In this document: one piece after another, positions 1-7,913 of the stretch
Position numbering within the stretch: position 1 is the stretch's first letter
How the letters are laid out: the number at the start of each line of letters is the position of its first letter
Origin: Streptomyces graminofaciens
GTDB lineage: Bacteria; Actinomycetota; Actinomycetes; Streptomycetales; Streptomycetaceae
DNA: 64,000 nt
NCBI RefSeq assembly: GCF_030294945.1
Contig: NZ_AP018448.1
Span: forward strand, 9,396,501-9,460,500
Direction: 5' to 3'
The notes under the pieces: model-generated
Databases searched by the model: none
What the model was told of the DNA's origin: nothing
What the model saw: only the letters and a program-made list of their open reading frames with translations
Made by a program: the position numbers and the translations under genes

Positions 1-2
1 GG

Positions 3-200
3 GAGCGCCCGGTCTTTCTGGTGCTCAACCACAGCGGTCGCTCTTGTGCTCCCATCACCGGTGCTTTGGCCACGCACTCGGATGTCCTGGACTTCGGCGG
101 CGCTGAAACGCGCCGGAACCTGTTCACCGACCTTGGCCTTGTCCACTTCGGCCATGTTGACGGCCGCAACACCACGGAGATCGAGCCGGTATCGCGGTAA
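3..200 (+). CDS. 3' end of an unrecognised gene (partial)
   Basis: An open frame enters from the left edge and runs 65 codons to a TAA at 198-200. I do not recognise the family. The visible part has no membrane segment and contains [12 protein letters not shown] near its beginning and [15 protein letters not shown] near its end, and it is acidic to neutral. It lies on the same strand as the terpene synthase-like gene that begins 130 bases later, so the two could share an island or operon, but the spacing means a separate promoter is equally possible. The gene could also be a broken end rather than an intact C-terminus. Confidence 0.4.
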   Translation, partial: ERPVFLVLNHSGRSCAPITGALATHSDVLDFGGAETRRNLFTDLGLVHFGHVDGRNTTEIEPVSR

Positions 201-330
201 GCGCGGGCAGTGGCTCGGCCGGCGGACCGTGACGACACCCGTCCCTCCCTTGTCGGCCCCCTCATTCACCATGCCGTCGACGCACACCCGCACATCTTCG
301 CGCACAGCGCATTCATCAAAGGAGATCACG

Positions 331-984
331 GTGACCAACTTGATGCTTCTGCCGGACGGCATGCGCCGCTGGTCCATCGAAAACGGCGTCTCCCTCGACG
401 AGGGCTACAAGGCGATGGCGGACAAGATCATCGAGTTCATCGGCTGGGCCAGAGAGGAAGGCATCACGACCCTCTACATCACGACCTCCTCCGCCGCGAA
501 CTTCAGCCGCCCCGAGTCCGCAGTGACAACGTTCTTGGACGCGTTCGACGATGTGGCGCGACGCTCTCACGCCAACTGCAACTTCTCGTTCTCCGGGTCG
601 CTCGACCTAGTGCCCGACCGCTACCTCGAATCGCTGGAGGAAATACGGAAGGCGTCGGACACGGATTCCGAGTTCACGCTGCACTACATCATGGGAATGT
701 CCCTCTCCCGCGAGATCATCGGAATCTTCAACAGGCTCAACGGGAAGATCCCGGCCATGACCGAGGAAATCCTGACCAGCAACGCATATGTCCCGGAACA
801 GGTCGACTTCCTCATCCGTACCGGCGGGGCCGTCCGTATGTCGTCCTTCTTTCCCCTGATGTCCCCGTACGCCGAGCTGTACTTCTCCCCTCTTCTGTTC
901 CCCGACATGACACGAGCCGACTTCGACACCGCGCTGAAGGACCTCCGGCAGCGAGAGCGGCGCTTCGGCGGCTACCCGGCGTGA
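331..984 (+). CDS. Cyclolavandulyl diphosphate synthase-like cis-prenyltransferase
   Basis: This 217-residue protein belongs to the undecaprenyl diphosphate synthase (cis-prenyltransferase) fold. The N-terminus has LPDGMRRWS in place of the usual DGNGRWA: the catalytic Asp and the Arg-Trp remain but the Asn is Met. The C-terminus has the diagnostic [18 protein letters not shown] and RERRFGGYP segments. From memory the sequence is very close to cyclolavandulyl diphosphate synthase of Streptomyces sp. CL190, which condenses two dimethylallyl diphosphates and cyclises the product, so an irregular monoterpene diphosphate is the likely product. The GTG at 331 is chosen because AAGGAG lies at 319-324; a longer open frame upstream has no family similarity. 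Local G+C, counted on 120 bases (661-780), is about 56%, well below the neighbours, which suggests recent acquisition. Plain chain-elongating activity cannot be excluded. Confidence 0.82.
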   Translation: MTNLMLLPDGMRRWSIENGVSLDEGYKAMADKIIEFIGWAREEGITTLYITTSSAANFSRPESAVTTFLDAFDDVARRSHANCNFSFSGSLDLVPDRYLESLEEIRKASDTDSEFTLHYIMGMSLSREIIGIFNRLNGKIPAMTEEILTSNAYVPEQVDFLIRTGGAVRMSSFFPLMSPYAELYFSPLLFPDMTRADFDTALKDLRQRERRFGGYPA

Positions 985-1324
985 GCCACAGTCATGCCGC
1001 GCGCGACGGTGGTGTCGCCTCGCGAGACGTTCAGGGGGACACCCGGCGGCGGGTGAGGCCGGCCAGCACGCAGACCGTTGCGCTGGTGCGTTTGCCGCTC
1101 TTCACGCAAGGGCCGGTGGCGGACGATCTTCGTGATGTGTGCGGCCTGTGCGGCGTGCGGGAATGAAAACCGCCTTGGGGTTGTGGGGGCGGGTACGGGT
1201 TGTGCACGGCTGCTCGCCCACTCACCCGCACCCGCCCCGCAACCTCATCCACCCGCGCCCTCCGTGTATCCCGCCATCCGGACAGAAGTTGCGGCGCGGC
1301 GATCACTTCACGTACGTTTTTCGG
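985..1324. other. Intergenic stretch without a recognisable gene
   Basis: These 340 bases lie between the terpene synthase-like gene and the SAM riboswitch. Long open frames cross them on both strands but none looks like a protein family. Around 1190-1270 there is the C-rich 'cacccgcacccgcc' type of spacer common between Streptomyces genes. A terminator for the upstream gene and a promoter for the riboswitch RNA would be expected here, but I cannot point to either with confidence. Confidence 0.4.
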
Positions 1325-1450
1325 CAGGTCATGAGCGACAGCCAAAAGGCCCCGGCCGGCTGTCCGGCAACCCTCCGTCCGTGGCGGGGTGCCCCGGGTG
1401 AAGACCAGGTCGTAGGCAGAGAGGTCTACGGCAAGCGCGGACCCCTCGCG
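1325..1450 (+). promoter_or_regulatory. SAM-IV-type riboswitch
   Basis: The RNA from about 1327 contains the conserved blocks of the actinobacterial SAM-IV aptamer in order: GGTCATGAGCGACAGCC, then CCGGCAACCCTCC, then GGGGTGCCCCGGGTGAAGACC, then a short hairpin (gtaggcagagaggtctac) and GGCAAGCGCGG. The SAM-IV class binds S-adenosylmethionine and usually represses sulfur-metabolism genes. It lies 160 bases ahead of a class V aminotransferase / cysteine desulfurase-like gene on the same strand, which fits control by methionine/SAM supply. The exact ends are estimated. Confidence 0.85.
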
Positions 1451-1609
1451 AAACCAGGGGTCCTGGGTCGTTCGAGGGAGCCTTCCGTGAGCAAGCGAAT
1501 GCGATAGGGCCGCAGAGCCCCGCCTACGCATTTCACCCCTTCCCCTTTCCTGTGTCGTGGACATGTCGTCCGGCACGGTGATTCCGCCTGCTCTCACGGG
1601 AGTCCCCCC

Positions 1610-2971
1610 ATGTCTGTCTCCACCCTTGTCGTCGACCAGTCCGTTTATTCCTCGCTGCCCGTTCTGGGAGGAGATGTCACCGTCCCGCTCGTCACCGGCG
1701 GTGAGGTCACCTACGCCGCGCTCGACTACGCCGCCAGCGCCCCGGCGCTGCAGCGGGTGTGGGACGACGTGGCGGCGTACGCCCCGTACTACGGGAGCGT
1801 GCACCGGGGCGCCGGATACCTGTCGCAGCTGTCCACGGATCTCTTCGAGAACGCCCGGAAGACCGTCGCCGAGTTCCTCGACTGCCGCGACGACGACCAG
1901 GTGGTGTTCACCCGGTCGACCACCGACTCGCTCAACCTCCTCGCCGCCGCGCTGCCCGCCGACTGCCAGGTCTTCGTTTTCGAGACCGAGCACCACGCCT
2001 CGCTGCTGCCGTGGCGTGACGCACGGGTGACGTACCTGGACGCCCCGCGCACGCCGCAGGAGGCCGTCGCTAGCCTGGAGGGCGCCCTCGCCGGCCGTGA
2101 CCCGCGGGGGCCAGCGCTGGTGTGCGTCACCGGTGCCTCCAATGTCACCGGGGAGATCTGGCCGGTGCGCGAGCTGGCCGCCGCCGCGCACGCGCACGGC
2201 GCGCGGATCGTGCTCGACGCGGCCCAGCTCGCGCCCCACCACCCCGTCTCTGTGCGGGAGTTGGACGTGGACTGGGTCGCCTTCTCGGGGCACAAGCTGT
2301 ACGCGCCGTTCGGGTCCGGCGTGCTCGCCGGGCGCGCCGACTGGCTGCGCGAGGCGGACCCGTATCTCGCGGGCGGCGGCGCCAGCCGCAAGGTGACCCG
2401 GCGTACGGACGGGGGAGTGGACGTCGAGTGGCACGAGACCGCCGCCCGCCACGAGGCCGGCTCGCCCAACGTCATCGGCGCCTACTCCATCGCCTCCGCC
2501 TGCAAAGCCCTCACCGGGACCGGGTTCGAGACGCTGGTCGCCCGTGAGCAGTACCTGATCGACACCGTCCGCGCCGGTCTTGCCGAGGTGCCCGAGGTCC
2601 GGGTCCTCTCGCTCTTCGGGGACGACGCCCCGCGCGTCGGCGTCATCTCCTTCGTCGTCGAGGGTTGGAACAGCTCCCACTTCGCCGCGGCTCTCTCCGC
2701 CGAGTACGGCATCGGCGTACGCGACGGCCTCTTCTGCGCCCACCCGCTGGTCCGCACGCTCCTCGGCAGCGACCCGCAGGCCCAGGGTGAGTGCGGCGCC
2801 CCCGAGGCCGGGCCCGGCGAGCGGTCCCTCAACGCGATCCGGGTGAGCTTCGGCGCGGGCACGCCCGACGAGCACGTGGAGCGGTTCGTGGGCGCGGTGA
2901 AGGAGCTCGTGCGGGACGGCGCGAAGTGGAACTACCGCACGGAGGACGGCCGTTGCGTCCCGGCTGTCTGA
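1610..2971 (+). CDS. Class V aminotransferase, cysteine desulfurase-like PLP enzyme
   Basis: This 453-residue enzyme has the class V fold type I architecture. The PLP lysine sits in FSGHKLYAPFGSG, preceded by the cofactor-binding segment IVLDAAQLAPHH, and a TNxTG-like stretch (TGASNVTGEIWP) lies before that. The family removes sulfur or amino groups from cysteine-like substrates (SufS/CsdA relatives). Control by the SAM-IV riboswitch 160 bases upstream points to a role in sulfur amino-acid metabolism, but the substrate is unknown. The ATG at 1610 follows GGGAG. It is about 40 residues longer than typical desulfurases because of an N-terminal extension and a C-terminal tail. Its stop lies only about 15 bases from the broken end of the convergent response regulator, marking the island junction. 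Confidence 0.85.
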   Translation: MSVSTLVVDQSVYSSLPVLGGDVTVPLVTGGEVTYAALDYAASAPALQRVWDDVAAYAPYYGSVHRGAGYLSQLSTDLFENARKTVAEFLDCRDDDQVVFTRSTTDSLNLLAAALPADCQVFVFETEHHASLLPWRDARVTYLDAPRTPQEAVASLEGALAGRDPRGPALVCVTGASNVTGEIWPVRELAAAAHAHGARIVLDAAQLAPHHPVSVRELDVDWVAFSGHKLYAPFGSGVLAGRADWLREADPYLAGGGASRKVTRRTDGGVDVEWHETAARHEAGSPNVIGAYSIASACKALTGTGFETLVAREQYLIDTVRAGLAEVPEVRVLSLFGDDAPRVGVISFVVEGWNSSHFAAALSAEYGIGVRDGLFCAHPLVRTLLGSDPQAQGECGAPEAGPGERSLNAIRVSFGAGTPDEHVERFVGAVKELVRDGAKWNYRTEDGRCVPAV

Positions 2972-2974
2972 TCG

Positions 2975-3356
2975 CGGCCGTCGAGGCGCCCGGGCCGCCG
3001 TACGCAACCGAAGGCGGACTCTCGCCAGCAGCTCCTCGAAGCGGAACGGCTTGGTCATCCAGTCGTCGGTGCCGCCCTCCAGGCCGGCCACGGTGTCGCG
3101 TACGGAGTCCCGCGCGGTCAGCACGATCACCGGCACGGTCACCCGGGCCTCGCGCAACTCGCGCAGCACGGTGAACCCGTCGCGCCCGGGCAGCCCGATG
3201 TCGAGGACGATCAGGTCGAAGCCGCCGGTGAAGGCGTACTCGTACGCCGCGTCGCCGTCCCCGACCACGGTCGTGGTGAAGCCGCCCGCACGCAGGCCCT
3301 TCTCCACGAAGGAGGCGATGCGTTCCTCGTCCTCGACGATGAGAACGCGGTTCACG
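2975..3356 (-). pseudogene. Truncated OmpR-type response regulator (receiver domain only)
   Basis: From GTG at 3356 the minus strand encodes a clean receiver domain of about 118 residues: VLIVEDEE acidic pocket, phospho-acceptor Asp in LIVLDIGLPG, Thr in VIVLTARD, and Lys in WMTKPFRFEELLARV. Immediately after the receiver helix the reading frame runs into the antisense of the aminotransferase gene, so the winged-helix DNA-binding domain that an OmpR regulator needs is missing. The start overlaps the kinase stop as GTGA, the usual coupled arrangement. Loss of the output domain, together with the damaged kinase, argues for a dead gene, though a stand-alone receiver could still be translated. 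Confidence 0.8.
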
Positions 3357-4251
3357 GGAGCGACCCTTCGCTGTCGGTCTCGCGCTCGGCGGGATCGTCG
3401 CCCATCAGCTCCAGATGGCCCCGCACGATCGTGATGGGCGTGCGCAACTCGTGCCCCGTGTCGTCGACGAACTCCCGCTGCGCGGCGAAGGCCCGCTCCA
3501 GCCGGTCGAGCATCGCGTTGAACGTCTCGATGAGCGCGGCCACGTCGTCCCGGCCGTGCACCGGGATGCGCCGTGTGAGGTTCTGCTCGGTGAGCTGGGC
3601 CGCTGCGGACCGCACCAGCCGTACGGGCTTGAGGATCCGCCCCGCGACCACCCACGCGATACCGGTCGTCATCAGCAGGGTGACCCCGGAGATGGCGAGC
3701 AGTACGCGGAACACCTCGTTCGCGCGTACCTTCTCGCTCGCCGGATGGAAGGCGACCACGAACGCCGCGTCCGCCTCGGACCCGTACCTGGCCACCTCCA
3801 CCTTCGCCCAGCGGATCTCCCCGGCCGCCCGCTCCGGCGTCCCCGTCGACTCGGGCGGGCGGAAGATCTCGCGCCGGGCGTCGGCGTTCTTGTGCAACGG
3901 CAGCGCGACGGGAATCTCCCGTTGCTGGCTGATCTAAGTGGGGGCGTGGCCCGTCCGGCCCACCAGTCCGATCAATTCCTCGTCCAGATCGGCGTTCTGC
4001 CGCTGCAGGAAGACCCGCAGCGGCCGCGACGGCTCGGTGAACGGCCGCCCGGTCTCCGGATCGACCCCCTGCGCCTGAAAGTGGGTGAACTCCCCGGCCT
4101 CCGGCACGAGCAGTTCGTTGATCCGCTGGTCCACGTCCCACAACAGGATCGACCGCGTGGTCGTCGCCACCGAGGCCAGCGACACCGCTATCACCAGCAG
4201 CAGCCACAGCAGGATCCGGACCCGGGCCGAGACCCGCCGCGCGGCGGCGCC
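3352..4251 (-). pseudogene. Disrupted sensor histidine kinase
   Basis: The minus strand encodes the front half of a kinase: a membrane helix (ILLWLLLVIAVSLASVA), an extracellular domain, a second helix (about 3725-3660), a HAMP domain and the H-box segment DDTGHELRTPITIV. Two lesions are visible. A TAG at 3936-3934 interrupts the sensor domain in frame; the sequence resumes sensibly with ISQQREIPVALP, so a CAG to TAG change is likely. After the H-box the frame jumps from GDDPAERE directly to the C-terminal residues TDSEGSLP, so the dimerisation remainder and the whole ATP-binding domain are gone. No functional kinase can be made. The layout (secreted protein, kinase, regulator) matches, from memory, S. 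coelicolor SCO2141-2143. Confidence 0.82.
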
Positions 4252-4551
4252 TCAGCCGTCGTCACCGGCTCCGTCGTCGTCCTGTCCGTCCTGCCCAGGG
4301 TTGCCGTCATCGTCATCACTCGCCGGGCTGTCGGTCACCGGAGGCCGTGACACGACCTCGTCACTGGGTGTCGCCTCCGGCCGCGAAGGCGTAGGACTGG
4401 GCGACCCACTCTCCAACTCCACCTTCGGCGGCACGATCGGCGGCACTTTTGGGGCCTCCGGGCTGTCGGTCAGGGCGAAACTGGTCGTGGCGATACCGAG
4501 CGGAATCGCCACGACGGCGGCAAGGGCCGCGATCCGGCGAGAGAAGACCAT
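4252..4551 (-). CDS. Small secreted acidic protein
   Basis: This 99-residue protein starts with a signal peptide (MVFSRRIAALAAVVAIPLGIAT, cleavage probably after SFA) and continues as a proline-, serine- and aspartate-rich disordered chain ending in DDDDGNPGQDGQDDDGAGDDG-like acidic sequence. No catalytic domain is visible. It stops exactly where the broken kinase frame begins, so it was probably the first gene of the two-component operon and could once have modulated the sensor at the membrane. It remains intact while the kinase and regulator have decayed. The start was chosen at the signal peptide; a longer frame upstream does not look coding. Confidence 0.6.
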   Translation of the reverse strand: MVFSRRIAALAAVVAIPLGIATTSFALTDSPEAPKVPPIVPPKVELESGSPSPTPSRPEATPSDEVVSRPPVTDSPASDDDDGNPGQDGQDDDGAGDDG

Positions 4552-4629
4552 GGGAACGATCCTGCGGAGGGGACCAGTCTCCGAGGATGAGCACAGGATG
4601 AGTACTTCTTCATCTTCTTGCGCCTGCAA

Positions 4630-4695
4630 GCTTCCAGGGGCGCGGGGCTGTGCCAATGCGCGGCTCCGCCGCGTGGGCGCGACCAACCCCCACAT
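4630..4695. repeat. GGGGCGCGGGG intergenic repeat, copy A
   Basis: The block begins with aggggcgcggggctg and ends with gggcgcgaccaaccccc, with a small hairpin (gcggctccgccgc) inside. It is the same dispersed element found at 11643, 19543, 22542, 31017 and 40679. It sits just 3' of the Lrp/AsnC-domain gene on the minus strand and may act as a terminator. Confidence 0.6.
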
Positions 4696-4717
4696 ACCCG
4701 CACTCGCCGTACGACCG

Positions 4718-4999
4718 CTATCCGTCCAACCCGATGGCGAACGCAGCCTCAAGGTCATGCTGGGAGTAAGCACGGAACGCCACATGCGTATCCGTCCCCA
4801 GAACCCCGGGAATCTTGCTGATACGCCCCGGAATCACATCGGCCAGATCCTCGTGCTCCTTCACCCGGACCATGGCGACCAGATCGTACGTACCGGTCAC
4901 GGAGAACACCTCGGTCACAGAATCGATCGCGGCGATGGACTCCGCGATCTCCGGAATCCGGTCCACGCTGGTCTTGATGAGCACGATCGCGGTGATCAC
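4718..4999 (-). CDS. Lrp/AsnC ligand-binding (RAM) domain protein
   Basis: This 93-residue protein consists only of the Lrp/AsnC effector domain: a beta-alpha-beta fold starting with ITAIVLIKT, a central TGTYDLVAMVRVKEHEDL motif, and a C-terminal VLGTDTHVAFRAYS strand. There is no helix-turn-helix, so it is a stand-alone regulator-of-amino-acid-metabolism domain that would bind amino acids or pair with a full-length Lrp protein. Its GTG start overlaps the rhomboid stop as GTGA, indicating translational coupling. The function of this coupling is unknown. Confidence 0.85.
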   Translation of the reverse strand: MITAIVLIKTSVDRIPEIAESIAAIDSVTEVFSVTGTYDLVAMVRVKEHEDLADVIPGRISKIPGVLGTDTHVAFRAYSQHDLEAAFAIGLDG

Positions 5000-5778
5000 G
5001 GCTGGTTCTCTCCCTCGGGGGCCGGCGCTGGCGCGTTCACTGGGGCTTTCACTCTAGTCGTACGCCCATATCGCACCCACGCGCAGACGAATCCCAGTCC
5101 GAACCCCACCAGATGGGCCAGATAGGCGACCCCGGGCCCGGATGTCTCGCGCCCCGCGGCCAGCCACTGGAGGCTCACCCAGAACGGCAGGGTCACCCAG
5201 GCGGGGAAGCGCAACGGCAGGAAGAAGAGGAACGGGAAGAGGCTCGTCACGCGTGCCCCGGGGAACAGGAACAGAAACGCGCCGAGGACCGCGGAGATCG
5301 ACCCGGACGCGCCGACCAGCGACTGCTGCGAGTCCGCGTGGGCGGCCGCGTACGCCACCAGGGCGAGATAGCCGCAGCCGACGTAGAAGAGGGCGAACTC
5401 CACATGGCCCATGCGTTCCTCAGCCATCGCACCGAAGACGTAGAGGAAGAGCATGTTGCCGAGGAGGTGGAGCCAGCTGCCGTGGATGAAGAGGGCTGTG
5501 GCGGGGGTCAGGGCGGCGCTGGGGGAGCCGGAGAAGAGCTCGACCGGTACGACACCCCAGCGGCGGAAATAGGCCCGCTGGGCGGCGAGCAGCTCGTCGC
5601 CGGTGCCGTACGCCGGGTTCAGGCCCGACGCGGGGCCGATCAGGAAGATCAGGCAGCAGACGGCGATCAGGGTGTACGTCACCGGTGCCGACTCGTTCCG
5701 TACGGCCCGGCCGGCCGGCGGCCGCGCCCCGGGGGCGGACCGAGCCCTGAACAAACGTGCGCTCCACTTGCCGATCAT
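4996..5778 (-). CDS. Rhomboid family intramembrane serine protease
   Basis: This 260-residue membrane protein has about six hydrophobic helices. The HGSWLHLLGNMLFLYVFG segment matches the rhomboid helix with conserved His/Asn. The nucleophile Ser lies in GASGSISAVLGA, and the partner His in AYLAHLVGFGLGF. The family cleaves substrates inside the membrane. The ATG at 5778 is the only plausible start before the first helix; the much longer open frame upstream is antisense to the NYN gene. It is co-translated with the Lrp-type protein through a 4-base overlap. Confidence 0.88.
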   Translation of the reverse strand: MIGKWSARLFRARSAPGARPPAGRAVRNESAPVTYTLIAVCCLIFLIGPASGLNPAYGTGDELLAAQRAYFRRWGVVPVELFSGSPSAALTPATALFIHGSWLHLLGNMLFLYVFGAMAEERMGHVEFALFYVGCGYLALVAYAAAHADSQQSLVGASGSISAVLGAFLFLFPGARVTSLFPFLFFLPLRFPAWVTLPFWVSLQWLAAGRETSGPGVAYLAHLVGFGLGFVCAWVRYGRTTRVKAPVNAPAPAPEGENQP

Positions 5779-5965
5779 GAACAGAGCATGACGTAACAGG
5801 ACCCACCGGCACAGACCGCCTCGCCGCCGGAGGCGATCGGCGGTGCCACCGGGGGCGCACCGCGGGCGGACGGGCGGCGAGTACCGGTCAGGCCGTAGGG
5901 TTACGAGCCACACGCACCGGGAGGCCGGCGCGTCACGGAGACTGGAAGAAGGAAGAGCAGCCACG

Positions 5966-6205
5966 ATGACGGTTCCCCTGCCGACGGCCTCGACCCGCTG
6001 GCGCTGCACGCTCTGCGGCAATCTCACGCGTTTCGACGTGACCCGCTCGTCGAAGGTCGTCGAATATCTGCACCTCGATCTCGCCGGGGAACCGAAGGTC
6101 GAGGAGCGCGAGGTGGTCAGTGAGACCATCGAGTCGGTGCGCTGCCGCTGGTGCAACGCCGTGGACCAGGTGGAACTCGTGGACAGGCCGGGCGCCGACT
6201 CCTGA
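5966..6205 (+). CDS. Small zinc-ribbon protein
   Basis: A 79-residue soluble protein with two cysteine pairs, CTLC near residue 14 and CRWC near residue 60, arranged as a four-Cys zinc ribbon. The middle is acidic (EPKVEEREVVSET). The ATG at 5966 follows a GGAAG-type ribosome site. It precedes the NYN-domain gene by 38 bases and is probably co-transcribed with it. Function is unknown; nucleic-acid or protein binding is the usual role of such ribbons. Confidence 0.75.
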   Translation: MTVPLPTASTRWRCTLCGNLTRFDVTRSSKVVEYLHLDLAGEPKVEEREVVSETIESVRCRWCNAVDQVELVDRPGADS

Positions 6206-6243
6206 GAGGGAGCGGCCCCGCACAGACATAGGGGTGTTGACGG

Positions 6244-7593
6244 ATGGTGGAGACCACGGGCGGGGGGCCGGGCGACGGCGCCGCCGAGGTGCTCGACCGT
6301 CCGCTGCCCGAGGGCGTGCGCAAACGGGTCGTGCAGATCGTCTCCGACGGCTTCGGCGGGCTGACGATGGCCGAACTCCCCGCCCAGCTCAGGCAGTACG
6401 CCCGTTTCGCCCCGAACCGTCGGGTGAAGTTCGCGGGCAACGCGATGGCGGCCGCCGTGGAGAGCGACACGCTTTTCAGACAGCGGATCGGGGAGCGGTT
6501 CAGGGAGTCCCAGCCGGAGCTGTGCGGTGCCCTCGACTCGGGCACGCCGCCGCCGGCCGCGGACCCGCTGGACGTGGCGGCCGCGGCCTATGTGCTGCGC
6601 CCCGCGGGCTGGGTGAAGCTGGTGGCCGCCGCCGGCGAGGAGGCGCAGCGGGCGGACGCCGAGCGCGCCGACGAGGAGAGTCGCGCCGAGCTGGAGCGGC
6701 TGCGCGAACAGCTCGCCGAGGCCCGCGAGCATACGAAGACGGAGACGGAACGGCTGCGCACGGAGCTGGAATCGGCCAAGAAGGAGGCCGATTCGCTCCA
6801 CCGCAAGCTGCGGGCCGCACTCAGCGACGTCAAGCGCGGCGAGGCCGCCCTGCGCAAGCTGCACGGCGAGATGGAGACCCTGCGCTCCGAGGGGCACATC
6901 CAGGTGTCCGCCGCCGAGAGCGAGAACCGGCGGCTCAAGGCGCGGCTCGGCGAGGCCGAGGCGGCCGTGGAGGCGACCCGCCGGGCGGCCCGCGAGGGAC
7001 GCAGCGTCGAGGACATGCGCGTACGGCTGCTGCTGGACACCGTGCTGGAAGCGGCCCAGGGGCTCAGGCGCGAGCTGGCACTGCCGCCGGTGTCCGTGCG
7101 GCCGGCCGAGACGGTCGACGCGGTGGAGCCGGGGCGGATGACCCCGAAGGACATCGCCGCCCGCGCGCTGTCCGAGAACGACCCCGCGATCCTCGACCAG
7201 TTGCTGGCGCTGCCGCAGGCGCATCTCGTCGTCGACGGCTACAACGTCACCAAGACCGGCTACCCGCAGATGCCCCTGGAACAGCAGCGGCTCAGGCTGC
7301 TGGGCCAGCTCTCGCAGCTCGCCGCGCAGACCGGCGCCGAGGTGACCTGTGTCTTCGACGGGGCCGAGCTGGCGGCTCCGGTGCTGCTCGCGCCGCCGCG
7401 CGGGGTGCGGGTGCTGTTCTCCAAGCCGGGGGTCACCGCCGACGAGTTGATCCGCCAGCTGGTGCGCGCGGAGCCGCCGGGGCGGCCCGTCATCGTCGCC
7501 TCCACCGACCGTGAGGTGGCCGACGGGATCGCCAAGGCGGGTGCCCGCCCGGTGGCCTCCGTGGTGCTCCTCAAGCGCCTGACGCGTGGCTGA
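6244..7593 (+). CDS. NYN-domain (PIN-like) ribonuclease family protein
   Basis: This 449-residue protein has an N-terminal helical region, a long charged coiled coil (roughly residues 130-265, rich in Glu, Arg and Lys heptads) and a C-terminal NYN/YacP-type domain from about residue 325. That domain shows VDGYNVTKTGYP with the first catalytic Asp, CVFDGAEL with the second, and IVASTDREVADG with the third acidic cluster. NYN domains cut RNA. The coiled coil may drive oligomerisation or membrane/ribosome targeting. It follows the zinc-ribbon gene closely, suggesting they act together. Confidence 0.82.
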   Translation: MVETTGGGPGDGAAEVLDRPLPEGVRKRVVQIVSDGFGGLTMAELPAQLRQYARFAPNRRVKFAGNAMAAAVESDTLFRQRIGERFRESQPELCGALDSGTPPPAADPLDVAAAAYVLRPAGWVKLVAAAGEEAQRADAERADEESRAELERLREQLAEAREHTKTETERLRTELESAKKEADSLHRKLRAALSDVKRGEAALRKLHGEMETLRSEGHIQVSAAESENRRLKARLGEAEAAVEATRRAAREGRSVEDMRVRLLLDTVLEAAQGLRRELALPPVSVRPAETVDAVEPGRMTPKDIAARALSENDPAILDQLLALPQAHLVVDGYNVTKTGYPQMPLEQQRLRLLGQLSQLAAQTGAEVTCVFDGAELAAPVLLAPPRGVRVLFSKPGVTADELIRQLVRAEPPGRPVIVASTDREVADGIAKAGARPVASVVLLKRLTRG

Positions 7594-7913
7594 AACCTGA
7601 CCCTGCTCGGTGAAGTCCGGTATGCCCCATCAAGGCCGTACGCACCAAGCGCAACATCCGTCTCTTGTGTCCGAATTGGCGGGACCTGCGTGCAACGTAC
7701 GGTCAGTCGGCCACTACCACACGTGAGTTGCCTGCAAAAAACTCATTACATGGCGCAGATTTTTCACCCGAGGATTTGAACTGATCACAAGTGGGTCACT
7801 AGGGTCAGGCGTCGAACCTCCGCTCGGTTGATCGCTTCACGGGAAGCGACGGTGGAGGGGCACCGCCCACCGGCGTGTCGGTAGGCGGCTGAAGGAAGAA
7901 GGAGCTCGCCTCC
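7594..7913 (+). promoter_or_regulatory. Long 5' region of the first NlpC/P60 gene
   Basis: This 320-base gap contains no gene. The last 110 bases carry GC hairpins (cgcttcacgggaagcg at 7832-7847, and ggtggaggggcaccgcccacc) before a strong AAGGAG site at 7898-7903. The AT-richer part around 7735-7790 is a likely promoter. Cell-wall hydrolase genes of Streptomyces often have structured leaders, but the conserved blocks of the c-di-AMP (ydaO) riboswitch are not evident here. Confidence 0.4.

Noticed and set aside
1031..4207. Very long minus-strand open frame (1058 codons)
   Set aside because: It is antisense to the aminotransferase gene and only the receiver-domain part is meaningful; the length is an effect of high G+C.
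7735..7913. Possible c-di-AMP (ydaO) riboswitch before the first NlpC/P60 gene
   Set aside because: A gtaggcgg segment and GC hairpins are suggestive, but the conserved ydaO blocks are not recognisable.
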